From positions 1 to 64,000 of the forward strand of contig CAJGCA010000002.1 in the NCBI GenBank assembly GCA_904501705.1: a stretch of 64,000 bases of DNA, given 5' to 3'. The position numbers were made by a program, and so were the translations under genes. This DNA is from Clostridiaceae bacterium (GTDB lineage Bacteria > Bacillota > Clostridia > Oscillospirales > Acutalibacteraceae). A model generated the notes under the pieces. It saw only the letters and a list, made by a program, of their open reading frames with translations. It was not told where the DNA came from and ran no database searches. Positions 38,599 through 48,204 of this stretch are shown piece after piece (the stretch's first letter is position 1; every line of letters starts with the position of its first letter).

Positions 38599-38624
38599 AA
38601 AAGAGCCGCTTTGGCGGCTCTTTT
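38599..38624 (+). terminator. Rho-independent terminator
   Basis: 7-bp GC stem GAGCCGC/GCGGCTC, extended by A-T pairs, followed by TTTT. Ends the early operon. Confidence 0.85.
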
Positions 38625-38654
38625 ATACTTTTTTAGGCGGTAAATGTCTGAACT

Positions 38655-38687
38655 CTATATACTTTCGCAAAATATTGTGGTATATAG
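38655..38687. promoter_or_regulatory. Inverted repeat at the early/late boundary
   Basis: CTATATAC (38655-38662) and GTATATAG (38680-38687) separated by 17 bp, containing TATA-like -10 candidates before the first late gene. A probable late control site; no clear -35 element. Confidence 0.45.
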
Positions 38688-38723
38688 CACAGTGAAAAAC
38701 AAGATTTTGTGTTTGGAGGGCCA

Positions 38724-39755
38724 ATGGACGAGGTTCGTGAAAGCCGAAAATGCTGGCACTGCGGCAAGGAATTGACCGACAGAAACAGTTGGATGGCTAC
38801 GGACGGCTTCGATCCGGGAGTCCCAAGTTTTTACTGCGTCGGATGCCAGAGCACCTACAACGTCGGCCTGTCCAAACTTGTAGGGCCGGATATGGCCCTT
38901 TTTTGTTGCTGCGTGATGTTCAACGTCCCGTTCATCCCGGAGGCGGTGAGCGCCGCAAAGACCTACAAGGCCGAACGTGGACAGTGGGGAGCCTACATCA
39001 AGGTGCTGCGGGACGCCAAGTACCACCGGATGTCCGACAAGTGGTACGGCTTCTCTGACGGGGAAACAGACATCCGCAAGGCGCTGGGCATGGAAGACCT
39101 GAACATCACCACGCCGGACGATGAGAAGATCGCCAAAGCGAAGCAGGAACTTCTCAATAAGGAGCGGTGGGGAACAGGCCCCAAGAGCCGCCGGTACAAG
39201 GAAGACGATTACGACGAGCTGAACGGACTCTATGATGCCATGACCAAAGACCGCGTCGGCATGAGCGACCAGAGCGAGATTTCTATACGGAACATCTGCA
39301 AGTGGTCACTGGAACGCGATCGGTGCATCGAAGAGAAAGACTTCAACGCCGCCCAGAAGCTTTCCTCCATGATCGAGAAAGAAAAGGAAAGCGAACAGCT
39401 TCGTAAAAAAGATGAGATGCCGCAGGATCTGGCACGGCTGGACGATATTGTGAAAGCGGTGGAACGGGCCGGACTGGACATGATGGACTACGACCACCTG
39501 TGCGAACAGCTCGGGAAGTATATGTTCCACACTCCGTATGGATACACCAGAGACGCCGCTGACCAGATGCTGCTCCTCATCCGCAACTGCACTGCCTGGA
39601 ACGAAGGGATACCGGAAGCTGACAGACTGGCTGACGAGTTTGCCATCATCGACACTCTCGGCGAGTTTGCCAAGGAGCAAGACGAGGAAGAAAAGCAAAT
39701 TTACAGCGAGCTTCAAATCGCACCCCTCCACATGGACGGTGATTCGGTTGGCTGA
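38724..39755 (+). CDS. Zinc-finger protein upstream of terminase, candidate small terminase
   Basis: 343 aa. N-terminal zinc ribbon (CWHCGKELTDRNSW ... YCVGCQSTY), then a helical body with a coiled coil around residues 195-245. The position directly before the large terminase (17-nt overlap) suggests a DNA-recognition role, but it is about twice the size of usual small terminases and no such domain is recognised. Confidence 0.6.
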   Translation: MDEVRESRKCWHCGKELTDRNSWMATDGFDPGVPSFYCVGCQSTYNVGLSKLVGPDMALFCCCVMFNVPFIPEAVSAAKTYKAERGQWGAYIKVLRDAKYHRMSDKWYGFSDGETDIRKALGMEDLNITTPDDEKIAKAKQELLNKERWGTGPKSRRYKEDDYDELNGLYDAMTKDRVGMSDQSEISIRNICKWSLERDRCIEEKDFNAAQKLSSMIEKEKESEQLRKKDEMPQDLARLDDIVKAVERAGLDMMDYDHLCEQLGKYMFHTPYGYTRDAADQMLLLIRNCTAWNEGIPEADRLADEFAIIDTLGEFAKEQDEEEKQIYSELQIAPLHMDGDSVG

Positions 39756-41571
39756 CGCCCTCAGAAAATATACTTTTTCCAAGAAAACCGGAAGCTACGT
39801 CCAGAAAGAGACACGCGCCGGGGTCGATTACGACCAGTTCGCAACCAAAGAATGGGCGCTGCTGATAAGTTTCTTCCGGTGGTATCCAGACATCATGGAG
39901 GATATCTGCCGTGGAGACAACCCGGAGTTTGAAAATGGGCTTATCAACCGTGTGATGAAGCGGTACATGGCCCGATACCAAGAAACTTTTACGACCGGCA
40001 GTCGCGGGCTTGGAAAAACATCTACCATCGTTGCGGACAAAGACGATAAGGGAATCCTTTGGCCGGGAGAGATCACGGGGTATTATGCCCCGGTAGAAAA
40101 GCAGGCGGCCCCTCTGGCCTCGGCAGCGTTTGCAACATACTCCCGCAACTGCCCCGTCCTTGCGGCACACTGGATGAAAAACTCCGACAGCCAGGAGCAC
40201 TTCAAAGCCAGCACGAAGAACGGCTCCCAGTTCATCATGTCCATCGACCGTGGCATCAACACATCCGGCGTCGTTGCCGAGGAGTGCGCCCAAGAGGACA
40301 AGAACCCGTTTAACTTTGCTGAGTTCAACCAAATCGTTCTGGGAACGAACCGGCTGACATACAAGGTGCGTGGCAAGGATGACCCGACCCACATCGACAG
40401 CCAAATTCATTATATTACGAGCGCGACGCGCAAGGAAAACGAGGCGTATCCGGTCTACATGGACACCAGACGGGCCATGATGGCCGGTGAGAGCGCATTC
40501 GCGTTGAGCATTCCTTGGCAAGTTCCGGTGCTGTGCCGGATGAAATCTTTCTCCTACTACCAGATGCTGAAGAAGAAGCTGACCGCCGAGCAGTTCATGC
40601 GGGAATGCGAAAGCAAATGGACGGGCAGCATCGAGAACCCCATCATCAAGGACGCCGACGTACAGAAAAGCCGTGTGCTAAAGGTAATGGAGGACAGGCA
40701 CTGCGGAGACCCGGACGTTTTCTACGTGCTCGGGTACGACGTGTCTTTCCGCGACCGCTCCGGTAACGCCATGACCGCCATGGCTGTGGTGAAATGCATA
40801 AGGCAGTTCCACACCGAAAAGAAAGACTACTATCGGAAGCAACTGGTCTACGTGGAGGAACGCCGACCGCCTGCCACTGCCCAGGAACACGCCGCCATCA
40901 TCAAGCGACGGTGGAAAGATTACAGCAGCGCCGAGAGGGCAGCTTACATCATTCTCGATGCGCAGAACTACGGCGAGGCCGTGCTGGAAGCACTGCATAC
41001 AGACCTCGGTGACGGCAACCCACCGATGTGTACCATGACAAACGACCTGCCCGCTATTACGCAGCCCGGAGCAATCCCGTGCATTTACCCAATGCGGGCC
41101 ACCTATGGCACTGGAGGAGCAGACCCGAACAGCGTCATGCTGGACTACGCCGAGCGAGAGTTTGAAAACGGGAACGTGCAGATGCTTACTGCCAGCCTGT
41201 ACGAGGGCACGAAAGCCTACAAGCTGAAGCACGGCATTAAGGATGACCGGAGGGACGTGGAGATACAGGCTCCTTACAGCGCCACCAACCGTCTGTGCCG
41301 ACAGATCGCCAACCTTCAGAAAAAGTATATGTCCGTCGGATGGACGGAGCAGGAGATCAGCAAGTACATCAACAAGGATATGTGGTCCGCGTTTTTGTAT
41401 GCGCTCCGGCTCTGCCAGCGACTGGAAAAGGACGAACTGTACTACGCCAACCGCCGAAAGAATGAGTGGGAAGAGTACGTGAAGCAGTTCAGCGGAGAGC
41501 AGGCGGGAGCCTATTCCGCCGGAAGAGTCCGCCCGGTGCGGCGGCAGGGACGCGCAGGGGTACGAAAATGA
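39739..41571 (+). CDS. terL: Terminase large subunit
   Basis: 610 aa from a GTG at 39739 (TTG at 39748 possible). ATPase: Walker A-like TTGSRGLGKTST near residue 92 and the VVAEECAQ acidic pair near 175. Nuclease domain begins YDVSFRDRSGN near 332, with further acidic residues IILDAQNYG near 405. Cuts and packages DNA into the prohead. Confidence 0.9.
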   Translation: MIRLADALRKYTFSKKTGSYVQKETRAGVDYDQFATKEWALLISFFRWYPDIMEDICRGDNPEFENGLINRVMKRYMARYQETFTTGSRGLGKTSTIVADKDDKGILWPGEITGYYAPVEKQAAPLASAAFATYSRNCPVLAAHWMKNSDSQEHFKASTKNGSQFIMSIDRGINTSGVVAEECAQEDKNPFNFAEFNQIVLGTNRLTYKVRGKDDPTHIDSQIHYITSATRKENEAYPVYMDTRRAMMAGESAFALSIPWQVPVLCRMKSFSYYQMLKKKLTAEQFMRECESKWTGSIENPIIKDADVQKSRVLKVMEDRHCGDPDVFYVLGYDVSFRDRSGNAMTAMAVVKCIRQFHTEKKDYYRKQLVYVEERRPPATAQEHAAIIKRRWKDYSSAERAAYIILDAQNYGEAVLEALHTDLGDGNPPMCTMTNDLPAITQPGAIPCIYPMRATYGTGGADPNSVMLDYAEREFENGNVQMLTASLYEGTKAYKLKHGIKDDRRDVEIQAPYSATNRLCRQIANLQKKYMSVGWTEQEISKYINKDMWSAFLYALRLCQRLEKDELYYANRRKNEWEEYVKQFSGEQAGAYSAGRVRPVRRQGRAGVRK

Positions 41572-41918
41572 TCGAGAAGAATAAACTGTGGGGATGCCTA
41601 ACGACAAAGAAGAATCTGGCGATCGTCCGCAAATACAAGCATTTCAAAGCTACCGGATCATACTGCTTGATTATCTCCCCGGAACAGCCGGATTGCTGCG
41701 TGGAAATGACGGAGGAGTTCATCCGCGAACTGACCCCGCAGGACTGGGCGTGGATAACCGCCGAAAGCAACGCCATTCGGTCAGAATATGAAACGATATA
41801 CCACGATGAGCTGATGCAGAAGCAGAACGAGTTTCTGGAACGGTTCAAGTCTGAACTGATAAAAGTGAGAGGGGACCTGGAAGATGCCGGAGACGACGCC
41901 GACCGCACAGAAGAATAA
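41568..41918 (+). CDS. Hypothetical protein
   Basis: 116 aa (MIEKNKLWGCLTTKKNLAIV). Helical C-terminus with acidic tail, overlapping the portal start by 35 nt. Between terminase and portal; function unknown. Confidence 0.65.
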   Translation: MIEKNKLWGCLTTKKNLAIVRKYKHFKATGSYCLIISPEQPDCCVEMTEEFIRELTPQDWAWITAESNAIRSEYETIYHDELMQKQNEFLERFKSELIKVRGDLEDAGDDADRTEE

Positions 41919-43680
41919 CGACACCTGGGCGGCGATGTCACAGGCCATCCAGGCCATGAAACCCCTTTACCAAGGGCTGTCGATGGACAGTATCTTTGCC
42001 GCATGGTCTGCCGCTGGCGGGGCTAACTATATGCTTGGGTGGCCCCCGGTACAGAACCGGCGTGTAAAAAACATCAACACTGCCGTCGGCGAGTATTCCA
42101 AAGACCAAATCGCCGACATGGTGCAGAAGCCAGCCGACAACGAGCGGGCGCTCCGGGCGGTGTCTGCCTCTCTGGATGCCAGCGCCATGACTTATAACGT
42201 CTTGCTCCAAACCCGGCAGGACATCATGACGTATGACTGGTATGTTTACCCTACCGAGGACGTGGAGGATGTTGGCTACCGGGTCATGAAGCGGGAGTTC
42301 ATCCTGGCGAACAAAATCGCAAATACCATGGACTTGAAAGCCAAGGCGCATGAGATCACCGGGCTGTGCGCGAAGTACGGGAAAGTGTTCTATACGCCCC
42401 GGTTCAGCGTGGACAAGAGCCATAACAAGGTCAACTACGCATTCCTCCAGCAGCTCCCAACCGACTGGTGTACCATAGTTGGCTACAACAACGGCCCGGG
42501 AAAGTACACTGTTGCATTCAATATGATGTACTTCTGCCAGCCGGGAACGTCCCCGCTCCAGTTCGGAGATTTGTTCCTGCCGTATCTCCCCGCTTTTTCC
42601 GACGTGGTGGCAGAAAGCAAGGGCAAGTACGTTTATACCTCCAGCAACGGATACGAGATCAATACGGCCAAGTTCAAGCGAAACGATGTCGGCTCCACCG
42701 CAGGCAACCCGGAATGGGCGCAGATCGGGAACGTCTGGTACTACTGGGTCACGCTGCCTGCCGACCGGGTGATGGTGTTTGAGGATAACGACCGGACGCC
42801 GGATGTCGTCCCGACCACTACAGGCATGATGGTGAGCATGGTTCAGGTCCCCGCCTATGAGTCCGCCCAGTTGGAAATCATCCTGAACCCGTTGACCTCC
42901 ATCATGACCGGCGAACTGGAAACGTACAACACGACCAACGTGCCGAACGCCGACCCCATCGCCGTTTCCCCGTCGCTGAGAGAGTATTTCGAGAGCCTAT
43001 GGTATCAGATGCTCAACAGGAACAACACGTCCGGCATCGGCCTCTACATGGCTCCTGCGAAGAATCTGAAACTCCAGACCATCACGGACACCGTGTCCAG
43101 TACAAACATTGCGGAACACGCCTACAGCGACCAAATCCAGAAAGCCGGTATGTCGGCGCTGATCCCCACGAGCAGCGACCCAAAGGTGGGCGTTGCCGAA
43201 CTGAGCGCTAAGATCCACGCCAGACACGCCATGCCCATCTACTGGGCGATTGAGCGGATGATGAACGCCATCTTCGACAAGGTCGGCTTCAAGTCCGTCA
43301 TGCGGTTCCGTATGTTCGGCGACATCTTCAGCCGGGAGCTGGAGATTGAGGCCGCCCGAAAGGGCATGACCCTCGGCCTCATGGTGGACACCCTGCGGTA
43401 CGACGCCCTCATGGGCCACACGCTCATGGACGACATTGCCATCTCCGACATGGTGACGAAGAGCGGAATCATGGATAAGCGTCTGCCTCTTGTCAGCACC
43501 TACAGCGCCAGACAGCGCGATGGCACACTCCCGCCGCAGGCCAAGCAGGAACTCGACCCCGGCGGCAGACCCGCAGAGACGGGAAGCCAGAGCGGACAGA
43601 AGAACCGGGACCTTCTCCCCGGCGGCGGAGGTGGCGAACCGACCGGACGCCGTGTAGATCACTGGGACGATTTTGATTGA
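41884..43680 (+). CDS. Portal protein
   Basis: 598 aa. Position after the terminase, size and sequence layout fit: the N-terminal helical lead, a mixed centre, the stem/crown helices (RREL-like IEAARKGMTLGLMVDTLRYD near 500) and a disordered Gly-rich C-terminus (LLPGGGGGEPTGRR). No short motif defines portals, so the call rests on context. Confidence 0.8.
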   Translation: MPETTPTAQKNNDTWAAMSQAIQAMKPLYQGLSMDSIFAAWSAAGGANYMLGWPPVQNRRVKNINTAVGEYSKDQIADMVQKPADNERALRAVSASLDASAMTYNVLLQTRQDIMTYDWYVYPTEDVEDVGYRVMKREFILANKIANTMDLKAKAHEITGLCAKYGKVFYTPRFSVDKSHNKVNYAFLQQLPTDWCTIVGYNNGPGKYTVAFNMMYFCQPGTSPLQFGDLFLPYLPAFSDVVAESKGKYVYTSSNGYEINTAKFKRNDVGSTAGNPEWAQIGNVWYYWVTLPADRVMVFEDNDRTPDVVPTTTGMMVSMVQVPAYESAQLEIILNPLTSIMTGELETYNTTNVPNADPIAVSPSLREYFESLWYQMLNRNNTSGIGLYMAPAKNLKLQTITDTVSSTNIAEHAYSDQIQKAGMSALIPTSSDPKVGVAELSAKIHARHAMPIYWAIERMMNAIFDKVGFKSVMRFRMFGDIFSRELEIEAARKGMTLGLMVDTLRYDALMGHTLMDDIAISDMVTKSGIMDKRLPLVSTYSARQRDGTLPPQAKQELDPGGRPAETGSQSGQKNRDLLPGGGGGEPTGRRVDHWDDFD

Positions 43681-43844
43681 TGAAAGAAATACGGTGTCCT
43701 ATTTGCAAGAAACTGATAGGGTACTTTGACGGTCGCGGAGAAACAATGTGCCCAAAGTGCCGGAAAGACGTTATCAGATTTGATACGCATAAAAATCGAA
43801 TACAGTTGTTAAGCACAATAGAGCGCCAAGAGCGCCGCAGTTAA
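43680..43844 (+). CDS. Com-like small zinc-finger protein
   Basis: 54 aa. MKEIRCPICKKLIGYFDGRG ... CPKCRKD: two CxxC pairs, the Mu Com/zinc-ribbon layout. Com of Mu controls translation; here the role is unknown. Its ATG shares a base with the portal stop. Confidence 0.7.
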   Translation: MKEIRCPICKKLIGYFDGRGETMCPKCRKDVIRFDTHKNRIQLLSTIERQERRS

Positions 43845-43891
43845 GAAACCGGGAATACCGGGATCTTGATAGCGGCGCTCTTTCGCTTTAT
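43820..43891 (+). repeat. AGAGCGCCAAGAGCGCC repeat in a stem-loop, copy 1
   Basis: 17-bp sequence at 43820-43836, identical to 55881-55897. Here AAGAGCGCCGC pairs with GCGGCGCTCTT at about 43873-43883, followed by a T-rich tail, so it may cause partial termination in front of the capsid genes. Confidence 0.5.
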
Positions 43892-43905
43892 CGGAGGGAA
43901 GAAAC

Positions 43906-45321
43906 ATGGGAAACGAAAAACACTTGGAGTTTATCGGACAGCTCAAAGTGCTGGAAACCGAGAACGACAAGGTATACCGGGTGCGTATCAAGGCACTGAA
44001 CTCCGCCACCAACCGAAACAACTGGCGGTACATCAACCTTGAACAGCATCTGCAAGAGTTTCGTGACATCCCCATCCTTACCGCCTATGTGGGCGGCGGG
44101 GCCATTGTGGGAGACGGTCACAACTACAACATGAGGAGAGATCCAAAGACGGGTGAAGAGTACCCGTCTTTCACCGCACCAGATGCCGAGCGCATCGTGG
44201 GGTGGGTGCCCAAGGACGCCGAAATCCGCATCGAGAACGAGGACGGTGTGGACTGGGTCGTGGTGGATGCCGGGATCTGGGCTTGGTATTCCCGAGAGTT
44301 GGTGGACAAGATTGCTCGACAGGGGAGCATGGAGGTCAGCATCGAAACTCTCGTGTTTGACGAATACATGGATGGCGATGTCGCGGTCGAAACGAATTAT
44401 AGCGTCCTTGGCATCACGATCCTGGGCAACGGGGTTTCCCCCGCTGTGGCAGGGGCGAAGATTCAGACCCTCGCCGAACTCTCTGAACTGAGGAACAACA
44501 TGGCCGAAGCCGTTTTGAAGGCTGCGTCGTTCATCGGCGAGGAGGCAGAACCCGAACCCGCCGGGGTGGAAGACCCCGAAATCGAGCCGAAAAACAATTC
44601 CGAAAAAGGAGCGAAGAGCAACATGAACTACTACAGCCGCAAACAGCTTGCGGAACTGGGAGCGAAGTTCCCCCAGTACACCGTTCTGGCCGCCGTCAGC
44701 GACGAGAACTGCATCCGTGTCTGCCTTATGGCTGCTGATGGTGCTACTTCCACCTACACCATGGAGTCCGAGAACGACACCATCGTGCCGGAAAAGATCA
44801 AGAAGGTCAACGCCCAGGCTCAGTTTTGCTTTGGCGCGGATTGCAACGTCGATGTTGACGTTTGCGAGATGACGGACGCTCTGTCCGCCAGCCTGATCCG
44901 CTCCAACACCGAGCTGGATCAGACCCGTAAGGATCTGGAAGCCGCCAACGCCACCATTAAGGCCATGCAGGAAGCCGAAACCAAGCGCCGCATCAACGCC
45001 GCCAAGGAAACGGCCCGCAACACGCTGGACAAGCAGAACGCCAACCGCGAGGAAAAGTACAGCGACGAGTTTCTTTCCACCATCAACGCTGACATCGAGG
45101 CCGGTATGTACACCGAGCGGATGAACAGCGAGAACGAGTGGATCGGAGCCGCCGAGGTCGAGACCCGCGTTCTGGCCGAGTGCGCCCGCCAGCAGGCCGC
45201 CATCGACGAGAAACTTGCAAAGAGCAAGGAGAGCACCTTTGTTCTCGACAAGTTCAACAATGCCAAGGGAAAGGAACCCGACGGAATCGGCGGCCTCCTG
45301 TCCCGCATGGGCAAGAAGTAA
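43906..45321 (+). CDS. Capsid maturation protease fused to scaffold
   Basis: 471 aa. Residues 1-200 are the protease part, with KIARQGSMEVSIETLVFDEY holding the putative nucleophile Ser and a conserved Glu. Residues 330-470 are a coiled-coil scaffold (TELDQTRKDLEAANATIKAM). An in-frame ATG near residue 235 (MNYYSRKQLAEL), preceded by AAAAAGGAGCG, may yield a separate scaffold product from a nested start. Confidence 0.75.
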   Translation: MGNEKHLEFIGQLKVLETENDKVYRVRIKALNSATNRNNWRYINLEQHLQEFRDIPILTAYVGGGAIVGDGHNYNMRRDPKTGEEYPSFTAPDAERIVGWVPKDAEIRIENEDGVDWVVVDAGIWAWYSRELVDKIARQGSMEVSIETLVFDEYMDGDVAVETNYSVLGITILGNGVSPAVAGAKIQTLAELSELRNNMAEAVLKAASFIGEEAEPEPAGVEDPEIEPKNNSEKGAKSNMNYYSRKQLAELGAKFPQYTVLAAVSDENCIRVCLMAADGATSTYTMESENDTIVPEKIKKVNAQAQFCFGADCNVDVDVCEMTDALSASLIRSNTELDQTRKDLEAANATIKAMQEAETKRRINAAKETARNTLDKQNANREEKYSDEFLSTINADIEAGMYTERMNSENEWIGAAEVETRVLAECARQQAAIDEKLAKSKESTFVLDKFNNAKGKEPDGIGGLLSRMGKK

Positions 45322-45340
45322 AAAAGGAGAGTGAAACAAC

Positions 45341-45952
45341 ATGGCTTATATCGCCAACACCGCGTTTGAGCCTCGGATCGTCAACAACCGGTTCGAGGAT
45401 CTGTGCAACATCGCCGGTCTCTATCAGGCTGGCTCCCCCGCCGCCAACGCCGACTGCTCCGCCGGTCTGCTGTGTGTGCGGAACGGCCAGGTCCCCTGCG
45501 AGGGCTTTGACAACCCCTCCGGCACTCGTGTCTACAACGAGAACACTTGGTACATGAACGCCGCCGCTGCCACCGCCAACATCGACGACGTGATCTACGC
45601 CTGCAATACCTACGACACCCAGCTCCTGTCCGCCCCCGACGGCAATAACTACTTCGTCGGCACCCGGACGCTGGGCCTCGGCGCTCCCGCCGGTCGTTAC
45701 TGCACGTTCACCCGGATCGACTTCGACGGCCAGAGCGTGTACCGCTTCGGCATCGGCAATCTGAGCACCACGCTCGGCAGCAACACCTATTTCACCATCG
45801 CCAACGGTCTGCTGGTCCCCGCCGCTGCCGCCCCCACCGATGCTGGCTCCATCTACTTCGAGCTGCGCGGCACCGGCAACTTCACCGAGGGTACCACGGC
45901 CAGCTTCCAGTACGTTGATGTCGTCGCCAAGCGCGTCAGCGTGGCTGCGTAA
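45341..45952 (+). CDS. Head decoration-type structural protein
   Basis: 203 aa, Ala/Gly/Asn-rich and beta-rich (NTWYMNAAAATANIDDVIYA), few charged residues, just before the capsid gene. The composition and location fit a head stabilisation/decoration protein; no family recognised. Confidence 0.6.
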   Translation: MAYIANTAFEPRIVNNRFEDLCNIAGLYQAGSPAANADCSAGLLCVRNGQVPCEGFDNPSGTRVYNENTWYMNAAAATANIDDVIYACNTYDTQLLSAPDGNNYFVGTRTLGLGAPAGRYCTFTRIDFDGQSVYRFGIGNLSTTLGSNTYFTIANGLLVPAAAAPTDAGSIYFELRGTGNFTEGTTASFQYVDVVAKRVSVAA

Positions 45953-45969
45953 GGAAGGAGGACGCAACA

Positions 45970-47208
45970 ATGAAACTGAATCTGAACAGCATTTCTCCCG
46001 CCGTGTTCAAGGTGTCCGCCGCTGAGACTGCCGACGGCACCCAAAACCGCGCCGACATCGTGGCCTCTGGCCGCCTGCTGGCTTATGAGTACGCCCGGAA
46101 GGGTGCCAACGGCGTCCGCGCCGCCATGGGCATCAAGGAGAACGCCGGTGAGCAGCGGCTGACCGACACGGAGTACAAGGAACTGAACGAGGCTTTCCAA
46201 GCTTCCCACCTCCTGTACGCCGCCAATCAGGCCGACAAGTTTCTGGGCCGCACCTCCCCCTCCACCTTTGAGGAGTTCCGTCGGAAGGGCCAGAACTACC
46301 ACAAGAACTCCATGTTCTACCAGGTGCTGGCTGGCATCTGGCAGGAGATTCTGACTCCCATTCTGCCCCGCGTGTACTCCGAGGCTGTCGGCGTGTTCGC
46401 CGACGTGGTCGAGGTCGGCTTCGGTGAGACCTACGCCCTGTCCATCGGAAGCAACGACATCCCCGTGTTCCAGGACAGCGCCTGGGGCGCTTCCCGGAGC
46501 GTTCCCCGCAACCGGTTCTACAGCAAGGAGTACACGCTGAATCCGCAGCCCCGCACGGCGCAGATCAACGCCAAGTGGACCCAGCTCGTGGGCAACAACG
46601 TGGACTTCGGCCAGTTCTTTGCGAACATCAGCGCCGGTCTGTACGCCAAGACCATGGGTATGTGGAACGCGGCCATGACCGCCGCCATCGCCGACACTTC
46701 TCTGGTGCCGAGCAATCTGAGCGTCGTGTTCTCCAACCAGAACTGGATGACGCTGGCGAACCGCCTGTCCGCCGTGAACAGCACCCAGATCAGCAACCTC
46801 TTTGCCACCGGCAATGCGGTTGCCCTGTCCAAGGTGCTGCCCACGCAGGCCACCGGCTCCACCAACGTGAACATGGACGCCGCCATCGCCACCCTGCTGG
46901 GCGCTGACTACACCCGCACCGGGTATCTGGGCGAGTTCATGTCCGTCCGGCTGATGCCTCTGGTGGATGCCATCGTTCCCGGCACCCAGAACACCACCGT
47001 TGAGACCATTCTTGATCCCACCAAGGTGTTTATGATGGCCGGTAACGGTCGCAAGCCCCTCACCATCGGCTACAACCGCGACACGCCCATCACCCTGGAG
47101 GTCGATCCCTCCAAGGCCGGGGATCAGGAGATCGCCGTGAACATGACCATCGCTCTGGATAGCGTGGCTGTGTTCGAGAGCCACATCGGCGTCGTGACCA
47201 TCGCCTAA
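45970..47208 (+). CDS. Major capsid protein
   Basis: 412 aa. Location after protease/scaffold, size and the alpha/beta pattern (YQVLAGIWQEILTPILPRVY; TLNPQPRTAQINAKWTQLVG; closing DSVAVFESHIGVVTI) fit an HK97-like major capsid protein. Codons are strongly biased to the C/G-ended set, as expected for the most expressed gene. Confidence 0.8.
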   Translation: MKLNLNSISPAVFKVSAAETADGTQNRADIVASGRLLAYEYARKGANGVRAAMGIKENAGEQRLTDTEYKELNEAFQASHLLYAANQADKFLGRTSPSTFEEFRRKGQNYHKNSMFYQVLAGIWQEILTPILPRVYSEAVGVFADVVEVGFGETYALSIGSNDIPVFQDSAWGASRSVPRNRFYSKEYTLNPQPRTAQINAKWTQLVGNNVDFGQFFANISAGLYAKTMGMWNAAMTAAIADTSLVPSNLSVVFSNQNWMTLANRLSAVNSTQISNLFATGNAVALSKVLPTQATGSTNVNMDAAIATLLGADYTRTGYLGEFMSVRLMPLVDAIVPGTQNTTVETILDPTKVFMMAGNGRKPLTIGYNRDTPITLEVDPSKAGDQEIAVNMTIALDSVAVFESHIGVVTIA

Positions 47209-47251
47209 ACATAGCCCCCGGAGGGGAGCCAACGCCTCCCCTCCACTCTAT

Positions 47252-47327
47252 GCTTCCATAGCTCAGTTGGAAGAGCAAATCACTCGTAATGATAAGGTCG
47301 TAGGTTCGAGTCCTGCTGGAAGCCCCA
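47252..47327 (+). tRNA. tRNA-Thr(CGT)
   Basis: 76 nt with encoded CCA. Acceptor GCTTCCA/TGGAAGC, D-arm GCTC/GAGC, anticodon loop CTCGTAA (stem pairs at 4 of 5 positions), T-arm GTAGG-TTCGAGT-CCTGC, discriminator C. It lies within the late operon, 43 nt after the capsid stop and after a GGAGGGGAG/CCTCCCCTCC hairpin. Confidence 0.88.
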
Positions 47328-47363
47328 AAAACAAATAAAAACCATCGGAAGGAGATTTATGTG

Positions 47364-48155
47364 ATGGCAAAGCGTGAAATGACGGAAGAACAGAAGAAAG
47401 CAGCGGCGGAGCGGATGAGAGCCGCCCGGGAGAAGAAAGCGGCGGAGAAAGCCGCGGCGGAGGCCGAAGCCGAAAAGGCTCCGTTTGAGGAAATCGAGGA
47501 CGAGCTGGAGACCGCTCCGGTCGTTGAGAAAGCGCCTGCGGAAGACCCCATGCTGAAAGCCCTGCGGGAGCAGAACGAACTGCTCCAGAAGCAGATCCTG
47601 GCGATGCAGGAGCAGATGGCGGCAATGGCGATGCCCAAGGTCATCCAGGTGGCCCCCGACACCGAAAAGGTACACTTCCTGTGGCAGGCCCCGGTGGCGG
47701 ACGACAACGTGGTGCTGTTCGGCGAGGGCGGTATGTATGGCCGCATTACCGGAAAGACGGGGAGCTTCTTCGTTCCGAAGAGCGAACTGAGCCGCATTCT
47801 CGATTCCATGACGCGCCTGTTCCTCGAAAACCGCTGGCTGATCGTGCTGGACGGACTGAACGAGGAGGAGCGGGAGGCTCTGGGCGTCAACTACAAAGAG
47901 GGCGAAGTCCTTGACAAGAGGGCGTTCGCCAAGATGGTGGATCTGGGAAGCGAAATCCTCGACATCTTCCCGAAGCTGTGCGACAGCCACAAGGAAATGG
48001 TGGGACAGCGGTTCTACGAGGCGTGGAAAGCCGGGAACCCCAACGTGAAGCGGGAGATCGTGGTGGAACTGCTCCGCATGAGCAAGAGCGAGGGCAAGGA
48101 AATCAAGGGCTTCTCCGCCATCATCGAGGGCATGAACGAAAGGGACCTCCACTGA
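47364..48155 (+). CDS. Coiled-coil structural-operon protein
   Basis: 263 aa. Residues 5-95 are a charged coil (EEQKKAAAERMRAAREKKAA), then an alpha/beta domain (VHFLWQAPVADDNVVLFGEG). No family recognised. The ATG at 47364 is 9 nt after AAGGAG. Confidence 0.65.
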   Translation: MAKREMTEEQKKAAAERMRAAREKKAAEKAAAEAEAEKAPFEEIEDELETAPVVEKAPAEDPMLKALREQNELLQKQILAMQEQMAAMAMPKVIQVAPDTEKVHFLWQAPVADDNVVLFGEGGMYGRITGKTGSFFVPKSELSRILDSMTRLFLENRWLIVLDGLNEEEREALGVNYKEGEVLDKRAFAKMVDLGSEILDIFPKLCDSHKEMVGQRFYEAWKAGNPNVKREIVVELLRMSKSEGKEIKGFSAIIEGMNERDLH

Positions 48156-48204
48156 GTTTTCGATAAAAAAACAAGCCGCCAAGCGGACGAAGGAGACGAG
48201 GAAC

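Noticed and set aside
43888..47232. Two long minus-strand frames opposite the protease and capsid genes
   Set aside because: His/Gly/Val-rich mirror images of highly biased capsid-region codons; no start signals.
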